A stretch of 64,000 nt of DNA from Pirellula sp. (GTDB lineage: Bacteria > Planctomycetota > Planctomycetia > Pirellulales > Pirellulaceae): NCBI GenBank assembly GCA_021300155.1, contig JAJTID010000005.1, forward strand, positions 1-64,000, in the 5' to 3' direction. The notes below the pieces were generated by a model. It was not told the DNA's origin, ran no database searches, and saw only the letters and a program-made list of their open reading frames with translations. Below, piece by piece: positions 1 to 9,300 of this stretch; position 1 is the stretch's first letter; each line of letters opens with the position of its first letter. A program made the translations under genes and the position numbers.

Positions 1-342
1 GCGGTGAGTGGCGATATCGAAGATTCGTTGTGGTTGGTTCCGATCGAAGATCGTCAACGTCAAGGTTCACTGCGGAAGGGGATCGTGGAGGGGTTTACGT
101 TAGGCCAATATCTGTTGCTGGTCGACTATACGAGCCGCGTGGTTCGCAAGGGGAAGGCTGTCGTCTCCAGGGAGTTGGCAGGCATCTTTGAGCGACTTCA
201 AAGTAGCGCTGAGATTTGGAGTTAGCGCATCAAGCGGTTGCGCGAGAAGACGTGGGTAGGTCGCTTCTTGTCAGCTAGTCGCGATCGACTTCGAGCGTTG
301 GCCAGCAAGCTAGGTGTTCGGCATCTTGCGAACACTGGATGA
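1..342 (+). pseudogene. C-terminal relic of a REP-associated tyrosine transposase-like protein
   Basis: The reading frame is open from the window edge to a TAG at 223-225 and continues in the same frame to a TGA at 340-342. The part before the TAG (SLWLVPIEDRQRQGS, then FTLGQYLLLVDYTSR) and the part after it ([27 protein letters not shown]) together resemble the C-terminal tail of planctomycete Y1/REP-associated transposase-like proteins. The TAG therefore looks like a nonsense mutation. The last codons run into sequence belonging to the neighbouring truncated sulfatase on the other strand, so the tail is probably truncated too. The catalytic HUH and Tyr region would lie left of the window and cannot be seen. 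The family assignment rests on remembered motifs. Confidence 0.55.
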
Positions 343-564
343 ATGGCATTTGGCAGTATTGTAAAACTGGGTGAACCGCAGCCCCTTCGAGGCCAAACGA
401 TCAAGATTTGGCGTGGAAATCTCCGATCCATAACATCCAAGATCGGAAAACCCTAAATCATCCGCAAGAATGACGAGGATATTCGGCTTACCTTCAACCG
501 CGTGCAAAGTCCCCATCAGGACTTGAAGTACAAAAAGAGTAGTGAGTATCGCTTTGACCTTCAT
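310..564 (-). pseudogene. Sulfatase N-terminal fragment cut at the active site
   Basis: The fragment starts with a signal peptide ([18 protein letters not shown]) and the sulfatase opening [19 protein letters not shown], with the metal-binding Asp pair. It reaches YNTAKCHSS, where a family member would continue with Arg to complete the C-x-[SPA]-x-R formylglycine motif. Instead it runs into foreign sequence for about ten codons and stops at 310. The foreign part is the antisense of the transposase relic, and the junction is at about 338-345. The ATG lies 4 nt after the stop of the upstream sulfatase, so it is the last gene of that operon. About 400 residues are missing, so no activity is expected. 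Confidence 0.85.
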
Positions 565-567
565 GAT

Positions 568-2052
568 TTACCTTTGCTCTTCGTTGTCATAGCCGGGTTT
601 TCTTTTCCCGTTTCCATGAACGCTACGCATTGAATCGCCAAGGTCCTGACGAATGGACTCCGCGATGGCTGTCAATTCAGCAACAATTTCAGGATGGCTT
701 GCTGCAACATTCGTAAGTTCTCCAGGATCGCTGTCGAGATTAAAAAGTGACTGCTCAATTTGTTCAATCCGATATCCATGCCGCGTTGCGATGCCTTCAA
801 CGCCCGATTGCGTAATCGAAGTAGGTGCAAGCTTGCCCCAATTGGATGGCTTTCCTCCATGCCCTGGTTCACCGTCTGGCGTGATGTAAGGATGATCAAA
901 GTGAAGTTTCCATGAACCCCGCATCACGGCCTGCAACGCGGTCCCCGAGTAGAAGGACAGAATAGAATGGGTAGCTGTAGTTCTTGGAGTTCCTAGGATG
1001 AGGTCTTTTGCGCTACGCCCGTCAATTGGAAGCGTTGGTGGTTTGCCTCCGACAAGATCGGTGATCGTCGGGAGCCAGTCCATTCCTATGAACGGAGTCG
1101 CATCGACACGGCCAGCAGGTACTTTCCCAACCCATCGAACTAAACATGGAACTCGTACGCCACCTTCAAAGCTCGTTAGCTTCCCTTCACGTAAAGGCTT
1201 TGCAGATCCGGCGTGTTCACCGTACGAAAGAAAGGGGCCGTTATCAGAAATGAAGATAAACAGTGTTTGCTCGTCGAGTTCCAATTTTTTGAGCGCCTTT
1301 ACTAGCTCTCCAATAGACCAGTCAAGTTCCTGGATCACGTCCCCGTACAATCCAGCTTGACTGCTACCTCGAAACTTTTCCGATGCAAAGATCGGAACAT
1401 GTGGCATGACGTGAGGCAGATAGAGAAAGAAGGGCTTTGAAGCATTCCTTTCGATAAACTTCACGGCGCGATCGGTAAAACGTTTGGTAAACTGCGATTG
1501 ATCGGGGTCCGTTTCGACAATCTCTTTACCATCATGCAATGGCAGAGGCGGCATCTCGGATGCCAAGGACGGATGGAATTTGGAGTTGTCATTCGAGTAT
1601 GGGATTCCATACCACTCATCAAAGCCATGTCTCATAGGGTGGAACTTCATTCGTGTCCCCAGATGCCATTTCCCAATCCCGGCTGTCGTATAACCGACAT
1701 CTTTGAGCATTTCTGGCAACAACCATTCATCGTGGGCGATGCCGTCAAGGCTGGTATGATTGTAAGCTCCATGCATCCCCAATCGATTGGGGTAGCAACC
1801 AGTCATCAGCGCTGTCCGAGATGCAGTACATACGGCCTGAGGGACATAAAATCTCGTGAAACGAGTCCCTTCGCTTGCTAGTCGATCAAGGTGGGGCGTG
1901 GTGAATCCAACAGCGCCTTGTGTACCCATGTCAGCATATCCCATGTCATCGGCGACAACCAGAATGATGTTCGGTTTCTCCGCGAAACAATTTGGATGGA
2001 CACCGAATATAAAGAGCACACATGTACAAAACGTATGGAGGATCTTTTGCAT
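568..2052 (-). CDS. Secreted sulfatase (arylsulfatase A-like)
   Basis: This is a 494-residue exported sulfatase that should hydrolyse a sulfate ester on an unknown, probably polysaccharide, substrate. It has a signal peptide (MQKILHTFCTCVLFIFG, ending near FAEK), the metal-binding opening PNIILVVADDMGYADMG, the formylglycine motif CTASR near residue 75, GKWHLGT, and the second metal site FIFISDNGPF. The frame opens 30 codons upstream, but the ATG at 2052 puts the signal peptide first and clears the previous gene, which ends at 2108; a TAGGAG lies somewhat far upstream. All expected catalytic blocks are present and the length is normal. It sits in the leftward operon, 3 nt before the truncated sulfatase. 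Substrate class cannot be told by eye. Confidence 0.93.
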   Translation of the reverse strand: MQKILHTFCTCVLFIFGVHPNCFAEKPNIILVVADDMGYADMGTQGAVGFTTPHLDRLASEGTRFTRFYVPQAVCTASRTALMTGCYPNRLGMHGAYNHTSLDGIAHDEWLLPEMLKDVGYTTAGIGKWHLGTRMKFHPMRHGFDEWYGIPYSNDNSKFHPSLASEMPPLPLHDGKEIVETDPDQSQFTKRFTDRAVKFIERNASKPFFLYLPHVMPHVPIFASEKFRGSSQAGLYGDVIQELDWSIGELVKALKKLELDEQTLFIFISDNGPFLSYGEHAGSAKPLREGKLTSFEGGVRVPCLVRWVGKVPAGRVDATPFIGMDWLPTITDLVGGKPPTLPIDGRSAKDLILGTPRTTATHSILSFYSGTALQAVMRGSWKLHFDHPYITPDGEPGHGGKPSNWGKLAPTSITQSGVEGIATRHGYRIEQIEQSLFNLDSDPGELTNVAASHPEIVAELTAIAESIRQDLGDSMRSVHGNGKRKPGYDNEEQR

Positions 2053-2107
2053 AGTTCGATTACTTACTCCTAGGAAGCTATTTTCGAGCATGTGAATCGT
2101 TTCATGT

Positions 2108-3676
2108 TTACCGGCTTGCCCAAGGTATTTTTGTTTTTGCAATCCATTGAACCATCCGTTGACGAAGGTCTAAGATCGTTTCAACATACTCTCTTTTCTC
2201 CGCCAAATTATTCAATTGGTTTGAGTCCGTTTGCATGTCATAAAGCTCCTCCGTCCCGTCGGCGTACCGCATATAGGACCAGCGGTCGGAACGAAGAGCC
2301 GCATGAGGTTCGTTGTAAGAATACACTTCTCGATGGACAATCAAATCGGGATCGTTGAGCACGCGTACAAGCGAGGTGCCTTGAACGCTCTCCGGTATCG
2401 GCGCATCGGTCAGTTCGCACAGCGTAGGAAAGATATCTACGAGTTGTACAAGAGATCTAGTTCGTCCTGGTTTGATTCCCGGCGCCGCGATCACAAGCGG
2501 GACGCGTGTGACCTGCTCATGCAGATCTGATTTTTGCCAGAAGGAATGGTCACCCAGGTGGTAGCCGTGGTCGCTGGTGAAGACGATCGCTGTGCTATCG
2601 GTCAGTTCCAATCGTTCTAGTTCATCGAGAATTCGGCCCAACTGCTGATCCATAAACGTTACGCTGGCATAGTAACCAGACCACATGCGCCGCTGGTTTT
2701 CTGGGTACTGCCAAAGACCGTTCTTCTTCGAGTTTGAGCCAGAGATACCCTTGGGCGGAATATCGTCGAGATCATCCTGTGGGACATACGGCACTTCAAT
2801 TTTCGAGTGTGGGTACCGGTCAAAGAAGGTACGAGGAGCAACCATCGGATAATGAGGGCGAACAAATCCGGTCGCGAGTAGGAAAGGCCTTTCTTCGGAC
2901 TTGAACCGGCGCAGTAAATCCACGGTCCTGGATGCAGTTTTTGCGTCAGGCTGGTCCGATCCATCGCCATCGTAACTGACAGTAACATAAGGTCGGTGCG
3001 GGTCGCCTGTGGATTGGCGGTTCTCCAAAGACGTGGTGAAGATGTTCAGATTTAGGCAAGCGTAATCGCCGGGTGTGTGTGCCTCCAAGCCGGGCGAGTT
3101 ATATCGCTCGCTCCAACAAGCCGCCACATCGTCCCCATCGGTACCTGCGATAATATCGCCGGGTACGCGCATATGAAAGATCTTCCCCACACGAGCAGAC
3201 GCACGGCCCTGACCAATGAAGTGCTCACCTAACGTAATACCGGTTTTCCCGAAATATTGCCCCCGCATCAAAGAGGCTCTAGAAGGTGCGCACCAAGTAC
3301 CTTGGCAATACGCTCGTTCGAAGACAACGCCACGAGCGGCGAGGCGATCAATATTGGGCGTAGAGCAAATCGCGTCGCCGTAGCAACCGAGGACGCTTGC
3401 TCGAAGATCGTCGGAGATTATGAACAACACATTCTTAACTCGCCCATCAGCCAATGCCTGACTGCTAAGCAATAGCAACAAAGCATGAAAGACAAACCAG
3501 AACGTTGTAGTGGGCCTAGTGAAAGCCCCGAGCAATCGTGGATGCTTAGCAACATTCGCAAAGTAGATGAGGAAACCGCCATGCTCATTCAAACGGATCA
3601 AAGTAGAGACTCCCAAATTGTTATCGACAGATTCATAAATCGTTGCGCCAAATACGAACGTCATCAACCACGGCAT
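2108..3676 (-). CDS. Secreted sulfatase (iduronate-2-sulfatase-like)
   Basis: The protein resembles iduronate-2-sulfatase and choline-sulfatase-type enzymes. It contains NVLFIISDDLRASVLGCYG, the active-site motif CAPSR, the segment FVRPHYPMVAP, the FMDQQLGRILDEL helix and FTSDHGYHLGDH, which carries the second Asp/His metal site. The hydrophobic signal sequence FWFVFHALLLLLSSQALA begins only about 55 residues after the first ATG (3676). That start also overlaps the upstream gene by 44 nt, so a TTG near 3535 is a real alternative; no convincing ribosome site separates the two. Catalytic residues look complete. It is part of the leftward sulfatase operon. Confidence 0.92.
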   Translation of the reverse strand: MPWLMTFVFGATIYESVDNNLGVSTLIRLNEHGGFLIYFANVAKHPRLLGAFTRPTTTFWFVFHALLLLLSSQALADGRVKNVLFIISDDLRASVLGCYGDAICSTPNIDRLAARGVVFERAYCQGTWCAPSRASLMRGQYFGKTGITLGEHFIGQGRASARVGKIFHMRVPGDIIAGTDGDDVAACWSERYNSPGLEAHTPGDYACLNLNIFTTSLENRQSTGDPHRPYVTVSYDGDGSDQPDAKTASRTVDLLRRFKSEERPFLLATGFVRPHYPMVAPRTFFDRYPHSKIEVPYVPQDDLDDIPPKGISGSNSKKNGLWQYPENQRRMWSGYYASVTFMDQQLGRILDELERLELTDSTAIVFTSDHGYHLGDHSFWQKSDLHEQVTRVPLVIAAPGIKPGRTRSLVQLVDIFPTLCELTDAPIPESVQGTSLVRVLNDPDLIVHREVYSYNEPHAALRSDRWSYMRYADGTEELYDMQTDSNQLNNLAEKREYVETILDLRQRMVQWIAKTKIPWASR

Positions 3677-4352
3677 TACGCGGAACCGCCAGCCTCAACA
3701 TGCTTTTGGTTGGATGGCCGATTCCAGTAGACGAGAGACTTCCAACGCTCTTACCGTCAATCGATACCGAAAGTTGATTGCCATTGACCGTGACCTCGAC
3801 TTCGTACCACTTGCCGATTTGGAGGCTATTTGGAACCTTCTTGCTCTTGCCTTCTAGGGCAGACGATTGCTCGGCGGTCAATGGCTTCTTGGCTTGCCGA
3901 GCTTCGCGAATATCAAGCCGCATGTTGCCTGTCTTTAGGTCCTGAAGCAGCACTTCTTTGACGCTGATCTGAGTCACAAAGAGATGCCCTGCGTGGACCT
4001 CTTTGCATTGTAGATCTGCGAAATTCAGCCCGAGCTTATCGCGTTCATCCTCGAGCATGAACCTCACCCGTACGGTACCATTCTTAAATTCGGCGGGATG
4101 CGTGACCGATGCTGCGTGATCAGCCTCATCGTGCGTGGAAATATACATTGCGCCATTTCGAAGATCGACTTGCTTGTGTCCCTTTGCACGACTTTTGCTG
4201 TTGGTGCCCCAACCGTTTCCCGGCTCGTCAGTAATCTCTTGCGATTCCGATCGCTCAAAAGAGTCCTCAAAAATGAGTTTACCTCTATCGTCTGCTGCAA
4301 GTTCGCCGATCGTGAATGAAACAAGGGCTATAAACAAAAAACTTAATTTCAT
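3633..4352 (-). CDS. Secreted LamG/DUF1080-like jelly-roll protein
   Basis: This 239-residue protein has a signal peptide (MKLSFLFIALVSFTIGELA) followed by one beta-rich domain. The domain pattern is that of concanavalin-like DUF1080/LamG folds: LIFEDSFERSES at the start, FKNGTVRVRFML in the middle, WYEVEVTVNGNQLSVSIDG near the end, and a final VDDVRIWR. No catalytic residues can be assigned. Proteins of this kind are common beside planctomycete sulfatases and are thought to bind or process sugars; that role here is inference from the fold and the neighbours. It starts 22 nt after the broken sulfatase upstream and lies between sulfatase genes in the same operon. Confidence 0.75.
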   Translation of the reverse strand: MKLSFLFIALVSFTIGELAADDRGKLIFEDSFERSESQEITDEPGNGWGTNSKSRAKGHKQVDLRNGAMYISTHDEADHAASVTHPAEFKNGTVRVRFMLEDERDKLGLNFADLQCKEVHAGHLFVTQISVKEVLLQDLKTGNMRLDIREARQAKKPLTAEQSSALEGKSKKVPNSLQIGKWYEVEVTVNGNQLSVSIDGKSVGSLSSTGIGHPTKSMLRLAVPRNAVVDDVRIWRNDL

Positions 4353-4374
4353 TTGTTGGCTTTCGTTCTTGATA

Positions 4375-5118
4375 TCAATTGTTTTTCTGTTTTTTCGGTT
4401 TCAACGGGAAATCGGGAGACTCGACATGGGCTTGTGCCATGAGTTGTCCCAATCTAGCAACGATCTCAGGATGCTCGTTGGACACGTCGTGTGTTTCACC
4501 AAGATCCAAGCGGAGATTATAAAGCTCCGTTGGTTCACCGGGTGCATCGCGATAAATCTTCCAATCGCCTTGCCGCAACGCCTGTGCTGGCGCGGCTTCC
4601 CTATAGTGATACTCGCGAGTTTTTTGACTTCTCGATTGTCCCAACAACGTCGGTAGAATGGAGCCCCCATCCAACCCTTCGGGTGATGGCGTTCCGACAA
4701 TATCAGCAAACGTGGGAAGCATGTCTGCAAAATATGAAACATGATCTGTCGTACTTCCAGCCGCGATTTTGTTTGGCCAACGTCCGCGATACTCTGCCAG
4801 CGAGTCCTCGGGGACCGTAACTTCTGCATGAGGAATCGTGAACGCACCGTAGAAGAAAAACGTCTGATCCTTGTGCCGACGGATGAAATCGAGCGCGTAC
4901 TCTACGAACAGATCATGCGAATAAGCCTCGCGTTTTCCATTTTGATTTCCGACAATATCGACCCGCTTGCCATCGCGCCAAAGATAGCTCGGGGAGTACG
5001 TGTGAGCGTGAGTTTGGTCGAGGTAACCAAAGAAATCCGGTATTCCCTTATTCCATGATTCTCCGGATTGCGGAACAAACAGCGCGGCAAATGCGATAAA
5101 GTAGATCACTCGATTCAT
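4375..5118 (-). pseudogene. Sulfatase with two internal deletions (no catalytic motif)
   Basis: The frame is open for 247 codons and begins with a good signal peptide (MNRVIYFIAFAALFV). It then jumps directly to SWNKGIPDFFGYLDQTHAH, normally some 130 residues into an arylsulfatase. It continues normally to DSLAEYRG and jumps again to RWPNKIAAGS, skipping about 100 residues that would hold the second metal site. The C-terminal part (WKIYRDAPGEPTELYNL) is intact. The C-x-P-x-R motif, the N-terminal Asp pair and the DN(G) motif are all missing, so it cannot be an active sulfatase. Signal peptide and frame are nevertheless preserved. A frame extension to 5172 exists, but the ATG at 5118 is the natural start. 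Either a decaying copy or a retained pseudoenzyme. Confidence 0.85.
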
Positions 5119-5311
5119 GTTGTGTAACAAAGAGCCTAATCGATCAGGGAGCGAAGCAATGATCCAAATCAAATTTTATCGATATGGATTAGCTTCGTTT
5201 ACAGATGTCGACAATACAGTAAGGTCCATTCTCGCAAATGCATCGCTTTTTTGTGCGAGGAATACGAATTGTTGAAACTCTGAAAAGCCAATGCCGTTGT
5301 AGGTAAACGTT

Positions 5312-6829
5312 TCATGGCTTTACTGGAAAAATAGGCTGACCGCGTTTGGTAGCGGCATGTGCTTCGGACGTATCTAGGGCGATTCCGGGATCATCTTGCG
5401 AAGTGAGCCAACGGTCGAGTTCGTCACGCAAGTGTTTTTGAATCTGCGCGCATGTAGGATCGGCAGCGAGGTTCTTCATTTCTGCTGGATCCGTCGCCGT
5501 GTGGTACAACTCGTAAGTCGGTCGCATCAGGTAGCGCTGCACGAGCTTCTGAGTGTTGGAGTTTTCAACCGCTGTCGCCATCCATGACGACCAATAGGCA
5601 TTGTGGACTGAAGAACCGCCTAGAAGTCCCATCAAGTGTTTTTCAATATAGAGCGATTCAGGTGTTAAGTTGTGTATGTACCTATACTCTCCGTCAGTGA
5701 TGGATCGGATCGGATACGGAGGCCCTTCAGGGAAGTTATTATGAGTCGCGTAGGCAAACTTGCGATGGGTCATTTTGCCCCCCCGAAGAACTTCATCGAA
5801 ACTCGAACCGTCAAAACCATAGGATGAATCGGAAGGGTCGCCCCCGGCAATCGCGACAAGTGTTGGAGCGATATCAGCGTATTGCACGATAGCATCGGTT
5901 CGCTTGCCGGCGGCGATCACTCCAGGCCATCGCGCGATCAGAGTTGTGTGCAACCCAACGTCCCAACAAGTCCACTTGCTCCCCGGGAACTGAGCTCCTT
6001 GCTCGCTGCTGAACAGCACGACTGTGTTATCCGTTTGACCGGTCTCGTCAAGCGACTGTAAGATCTGGCCAACTTGGCCATCCATGTAAGTGATTTCGGC
6101 CAAATAAGCCGCGAAGTCTTGGCGTGTTTTCGGAGTATCTGCTAGATGCCTCGGAAGTTCGATTTTGTCGACTGGATACTGCGACCTGTCTCCCATTACC
6201 CATGGTACGTGCGGTTCCACCAAACCGATGACCAAACAGAAGGGGCGGGATTTATCACGGGTCATGAACTCACGAATACCGTCCAAATCGTGCGACTGCG
6301 TTGGCTCTCGAACGGCACTCGAGTCAAAGCCGCGAACGTTTTCGAATGGAAAACTATCATTCGGCTGAACGTGAACCTTACCAGCGATTCCGGCTCGATA
6401 TCCAAGCGGAGTCAGATAATGCGGAAGACTGCGTGTTCCCGGTCGGCAAGCACTGTGATTCCATGCACATCCATTGCGCAGCGGAAACTGGCCGGTGAAA
6501 AGCTCCGCGCGACAAGGCTGGCACATTGCAGAGCTAACATAGGCTTTGCCAAACGTTAAGCCCTGTGATGCCAATCGCTCGATATTAGGCGTTTTCGCAT
6601 TCACGCCACCATAGATCGACAAGTCGCTGAATGTGCAGTCGTCTGCGAGAATGACCAAGTAATTCGGCGGTGCGGCATGAACCGCATCGGTCACAAAAAT
6701 TGCGACTCCAAACAGCACAACGGTGGTAAACAATAAGCTCATGGCATGAGCCATGGACTTTTGCCGAACCATGAACTTGATCGGTTTGGCATTAGGCTTT
6801 GTTTCAATCTGAATTTGTTGCATGTACAT
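5312..6829 (-). CDS. Secreted sulfatase (N-sulfoglucosamine sulfohydrolase-like)
   Basis: This 505-residue sulfatase has the pattern of heparan N-sulfatase (SGSH)-type proteins: NYLVILADDCTFSDLSIYGG, active-site MCQPCR, then NGCAWNHSACRPGTRSLPHY, AGIAGKVHVQPND and the metal-site segment VVLFSSEQGAQFPGSKWTCW. The last is typical of the SGSH branch, where the usual DN pair is replaced. The export signal (MSLLFTTVVLFGVAIFV) lies about 30 residues after the first ATG; later ATGs at 6772, 6754 and 6742 are possible starts and none has a clear ribosome site. It is the first gene of the leftward sulfatase operon, separated by 193 nt from the next gene. Confidence 0.92.
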   Translation of the reverse strand: MYMQQIQIETKPNAKPIKFMVRQKSMAHAMSLLFTTVVLFGVAIFVTDAVHAAPPNYLVILADDCTFSDLSIYGGVNAKTPNIERLASQGLTFGKAYVSSAMCQPCRAELFTGQFPLRNGCAWNHSACRPGTRSLPHYLTPLGYRAGIAGKVHVQPNDSFPFENVRGFDSSAVREPTQSHDLDGIREFMTRDKSRPFCLVIGLVEPHVPWVMGDRSQYPVDKIELPRHLADTPKTRQDFAAYLAEITYMDGQVGQILQSLDETGQTDNTVVLFSSEQGAQFPGSKWTCWDVGLHTTLIARWPGVIAAGKRTDAIVQYADIAPTLVAIAGGDPSDSSYGFDGSSFDEVLRGGKMTHRKFAYATHNNFPEGPPYPIRSITDGEYRYIHNLTPESLYIEKHLMGLLGGSSVHNAYWSSWMATAVENSNTQKLVQRYLMRPTYELYHTATDPAEMKNLAADPTCAQIQKHLRDELDRWLTSQDDPGIALDTSEAHAATKRGQPIFPVKP

Positions 6830-7410
6830 TTCTTAACGATCGACTTCAGGGAGAGGCGAACCGGTTGAAAACAGCTGTCCAGCATCGCGCGTTGTTCGTA
6901 GACGTGGTTCTGGGCCAAGTTGCGATGGCAAACGTGAAGATGGATTTGAATGTCACGAAGCATACTTTAGCAGATCTTCGGATTTCGTTTTTTAACGTAG
7001 TCTAGGTTGGATCAGCACGATAGCGGACAGTCGCGTTGAATTGTCGTTGTTTTTCGCGGGTGATTGGAACAGCCACGGATTTGGTCTCTTTCAATTTGCA
7101 CCGTACGAATACTTTATTTTCACTGAAAACTCTTGCTGATCCATCGCAGGGCCCATGGTGAACACCACATTTGCGGGGGAATCTAGACCGTTTTTGAAGG
7201 CTATCATCATTCGTCGCCATGCTTCTAGCCTAGTGCAGGTCGACCACTGAAGTCTATTGCTGGCAAATTAATTCGGCTCTTATGCGTTACAATCCTAGGA
7301 TTCACACCACGTGGAATTGTAATGGACCTGATCGGTAAGCGAAGCTTCACCATTCCATGCAAGACTCGTCATGGCTAATACGGAAAAAAAGAACAAAGGA
7401 AGATTTGTCG
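6830..7410. other. Divergent promoter region between two sulfatase operons
   Basis: About 580 bases separate the divergent sulfatase genes, so promoters for both operons should lie here. A TACAAT at 7288-7293 could be a -10 box for the rightward gene but has no good -35 partner. On the minus strand a 72-codon frame (7220-7002) reads in a coding-like way (GPCDGSARVF, KLKETKSVAVPI) and could be a small gene or a gene remnant; I do not recognise it. Nothing else is supported. Confidence 0.35.
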
Positions 7411-8847
7411 ATGAAGCACTTGAAATGGTACAGTTCACCTCAATACTCACAGTCGCTTGCGCCGTCCACCATCGGTCTAATTCTCAGCTTTAGCTTCCTC
7501 CTCGCTGCCTTTTCCGCGCACGGCTCCGACAAGCCAAACATTGTGGTAATCATGGCCGATGATCTAGGCTGGAAGGATCTGCACTGTTACGGTAACGAAT
7601 GGATCGACACTCCGCATCTGGACCGCTTAGCGAAGCATGGAATGCAATTCCTGAATGCGTACGCAGCTGCGCCGGTCTGTTCTCCAACGCGAGCGGCAAT
7701 GATGACTGGGCTGTCTCCCGCGAGGTTGCGACTGACCAATCACGCACCAGGAAACCAGGACGGGTTCACACTGGAAGGGTCCGACTTGCAAGAAGCCGAA
7801 TCGATTCGAAATCTGGACCTGCATCATGTTACCATCGCAGAGCGACTGAAGGCTGCAGGATACAGAACGGCACATGTAGGTAAATGGCATCTCTCGTATG
7901 TTCCTAGAAAGCTCGATGCTACTGGAGAACGAGAAAAGAGCCTTAGGCCGGAAGCACAGGGATTTGACATTAATGTGGGTGGTTGTTTCCTAGGTGGTCC
8001 GCCTAGTTATTTCGCACCGTACAGGATCCCAGCATTGCAGGAGCACACAAAGGGCGAGTACCTTCCAGAGCGATTGGCCGACGAAGCAATTTCGTTTGTC
8101 GATAAAGAACGAGATGCTCCATTCTTTCTCAATTGGTGGCCTTATTCTGTACATTATCCGATGGAGGCTCAAGAAACGCTGATTGCAAAGTATCGCGAGC
8201 GTAAGGATATCGAAGATCCAGTTTATGCTGCGATGATCGAGGCGATGGATCGTGCCATCGGACGTTTTTTGGAGCACTTGGAATCAACAGGAATAGCACA
8301 GAACACTCTCGTGATATTCAAGTCCGACAATGGCGGGTACAACGGTGACAACCGTCCGTTACGAGGGATGAAGGGAATGATCTATGAGGGGGGGATTCGA
8401 ATTCCGTGGATTGTTCGCTGGCCAGGAGTTGTTAAACCGGGATCGGTGTGCGAAGTCCCCGTCATCAGTACGGATTGTTACCCCACATTACTTCAGGCGA
8501 CTGGATTGCAACGCGATGCCAATACACCGTTGGACGGTGAGAGCATCATTCCATTGATACAGCAGTCGGGTGACATCAAACGAGAGTCCGTTTACTTCCA
8601 CTATCCGAGTTATGCTTTTCACAAAAAAAATCGCTTGGCCAGCGCTATTAGGACTCGGAACTACAAATTGATCAAATACTACGACGACAACTCCCTGGAG
8701 CTCTACGACTTGATTACTGATATCGGGGAAACTCAAAATCTTGCTGCAGAACGACCTGAAGTCGTCAATCGCATGCTACACGATTTAGAGACATGGCTGA
8801 AAGAAGTCGGTGCTAAACTGCCTACACGAAAACCGCATAAAAATTGA
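7411..8847 (+). CDS. Secreted sulfatase (arylsulfatase A-like)
   Basis: This 478-residue exported sulfatase starts at the ATG at 7411, preceded by AAAGGAAG at good distance; the open frame reaches back to 7357. It carries a hydrophobic signal (IGLILSFSFLLAAFSAHG), KPNIVVIMADDLGWKDLHCY, active-site CSPTR at about residue 90 followed by AAMMTGLSPARLRLTNH, HVGKWHL, and the second metal site VIFKSDNGGYNGDNRPLRG. All catalytic blocks are present. It opens the rightward half of the sulfatase locus and is followed by about 450 bases without a clear gene. Substrate specificity is unknown. Confidence 0.93.
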   Translation: MKHLKWYSSPQYSQSLAPSTIGLILSFSFLLAAFSAHGSDKPNIVVIMADDLGWKDLHCYGNEWIDTPHLDRLAKHGMQFLNAYAAAPVCSPTRAAMMTGLSPARLRLTNHAPGNQDGFTLEGSDLQEAESIRNLDLHHVTIAERLKAAGYRTAHVGKWHLSYVPRKLDATGEREKSLRPEAQGFDINVGGCFLGGPPSYFAPYRIPALQEHTKGEYLPERLADEAISFVDKERDAPFFLNWWPYSVHYPMEAQETLIAKYRERKDIEDPVYAAMIEAMDRAIGRFLEHLESTGIAQNTLVIFKSDNGGYNGDNRPLRGMKGMIYEGGIRIPWIVRWPGVVKPGSVCEVPVISTDCYPTLLQATGLQRDANTPLDGESIIPLIQQSGDIKRESVYFHYPSYAFHKKNRLASAIRTRNYKLIKYYDDNSLELYDLITDIGETQNLAAERPEVVNRMLHDLETWLKEVGAKLPTRKPHKN

Positions 8848-9279
8848 CATCAACTGGCAGTTCACCCTTGCCCACACTGATGTATGCTTCGATTTTTATC
8901 GAGTATAGAATCGATGGAATTACTCAAAGTAAGCCGCAACAGGTCGGTTTCGCAACTGGAGGTTTTGCTAATGAAGTCTGTGGGGTAGTTTTGAAACAGT
9001 AACTCTGGATATGAACCTAAATAAGTTAATCGCAGTCGACAACGTGGAATTCGTTGCGGCGTTGCTTGGTTCTAGGCAAAGAACGTTGGGATAAGTTCTT
9101 CAACTCTCGCTTTACAGATTTTCCAGGAAACTTTGGCCTTCTCGAGAGCTCAATGACGCATTACTAAAAAAGCCTTGAATTGACATCACTGCGTCCTGGA
9201 ATTGCATGTAGTATGCCTGTCGATTCCCAATTGGAATGAATTGAGCGATTGAATTTATAAACTGGGGGGAATTGCCTTT
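8848..9279. other. Intergenic region, no gene recognised
   Basis: This stretch lies between a sulfatase and the FAD-oxidase operon. It contains a perfect TTGACA at 9180-9185, but the nearest TAGTAT is 23 bases downstream, too far for a standard promoter. Reading all frames shows only short, non-coding-like openings. The promoter of the following operon is expected in its right part. Confidence 0.4.
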
Positions 9280-9300
9280 ATGAAGGATTTGAGACTTTGA
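9280..9300 (+). other. Six-codon mini-ORF coupled to the FAD oxidase gene
   Basis: An ATG at 9280, preceded by a GGGGGGA that could serve as ribosome site, opens a six-codon frame whose TGA overlaps the ATG of the next gene as TGATG. The arrangement would permit translational coupling. It may be chance. Confidence 0.3.

Noticed and set aside
9180-9214. TTGACA followed by TAGTAT as a promoter for the FAD oxidase operon
   Set aside because: The spacer is 23 bases, well outside the usual 16-18, and no other -10-like sequence fits the TTGACA.
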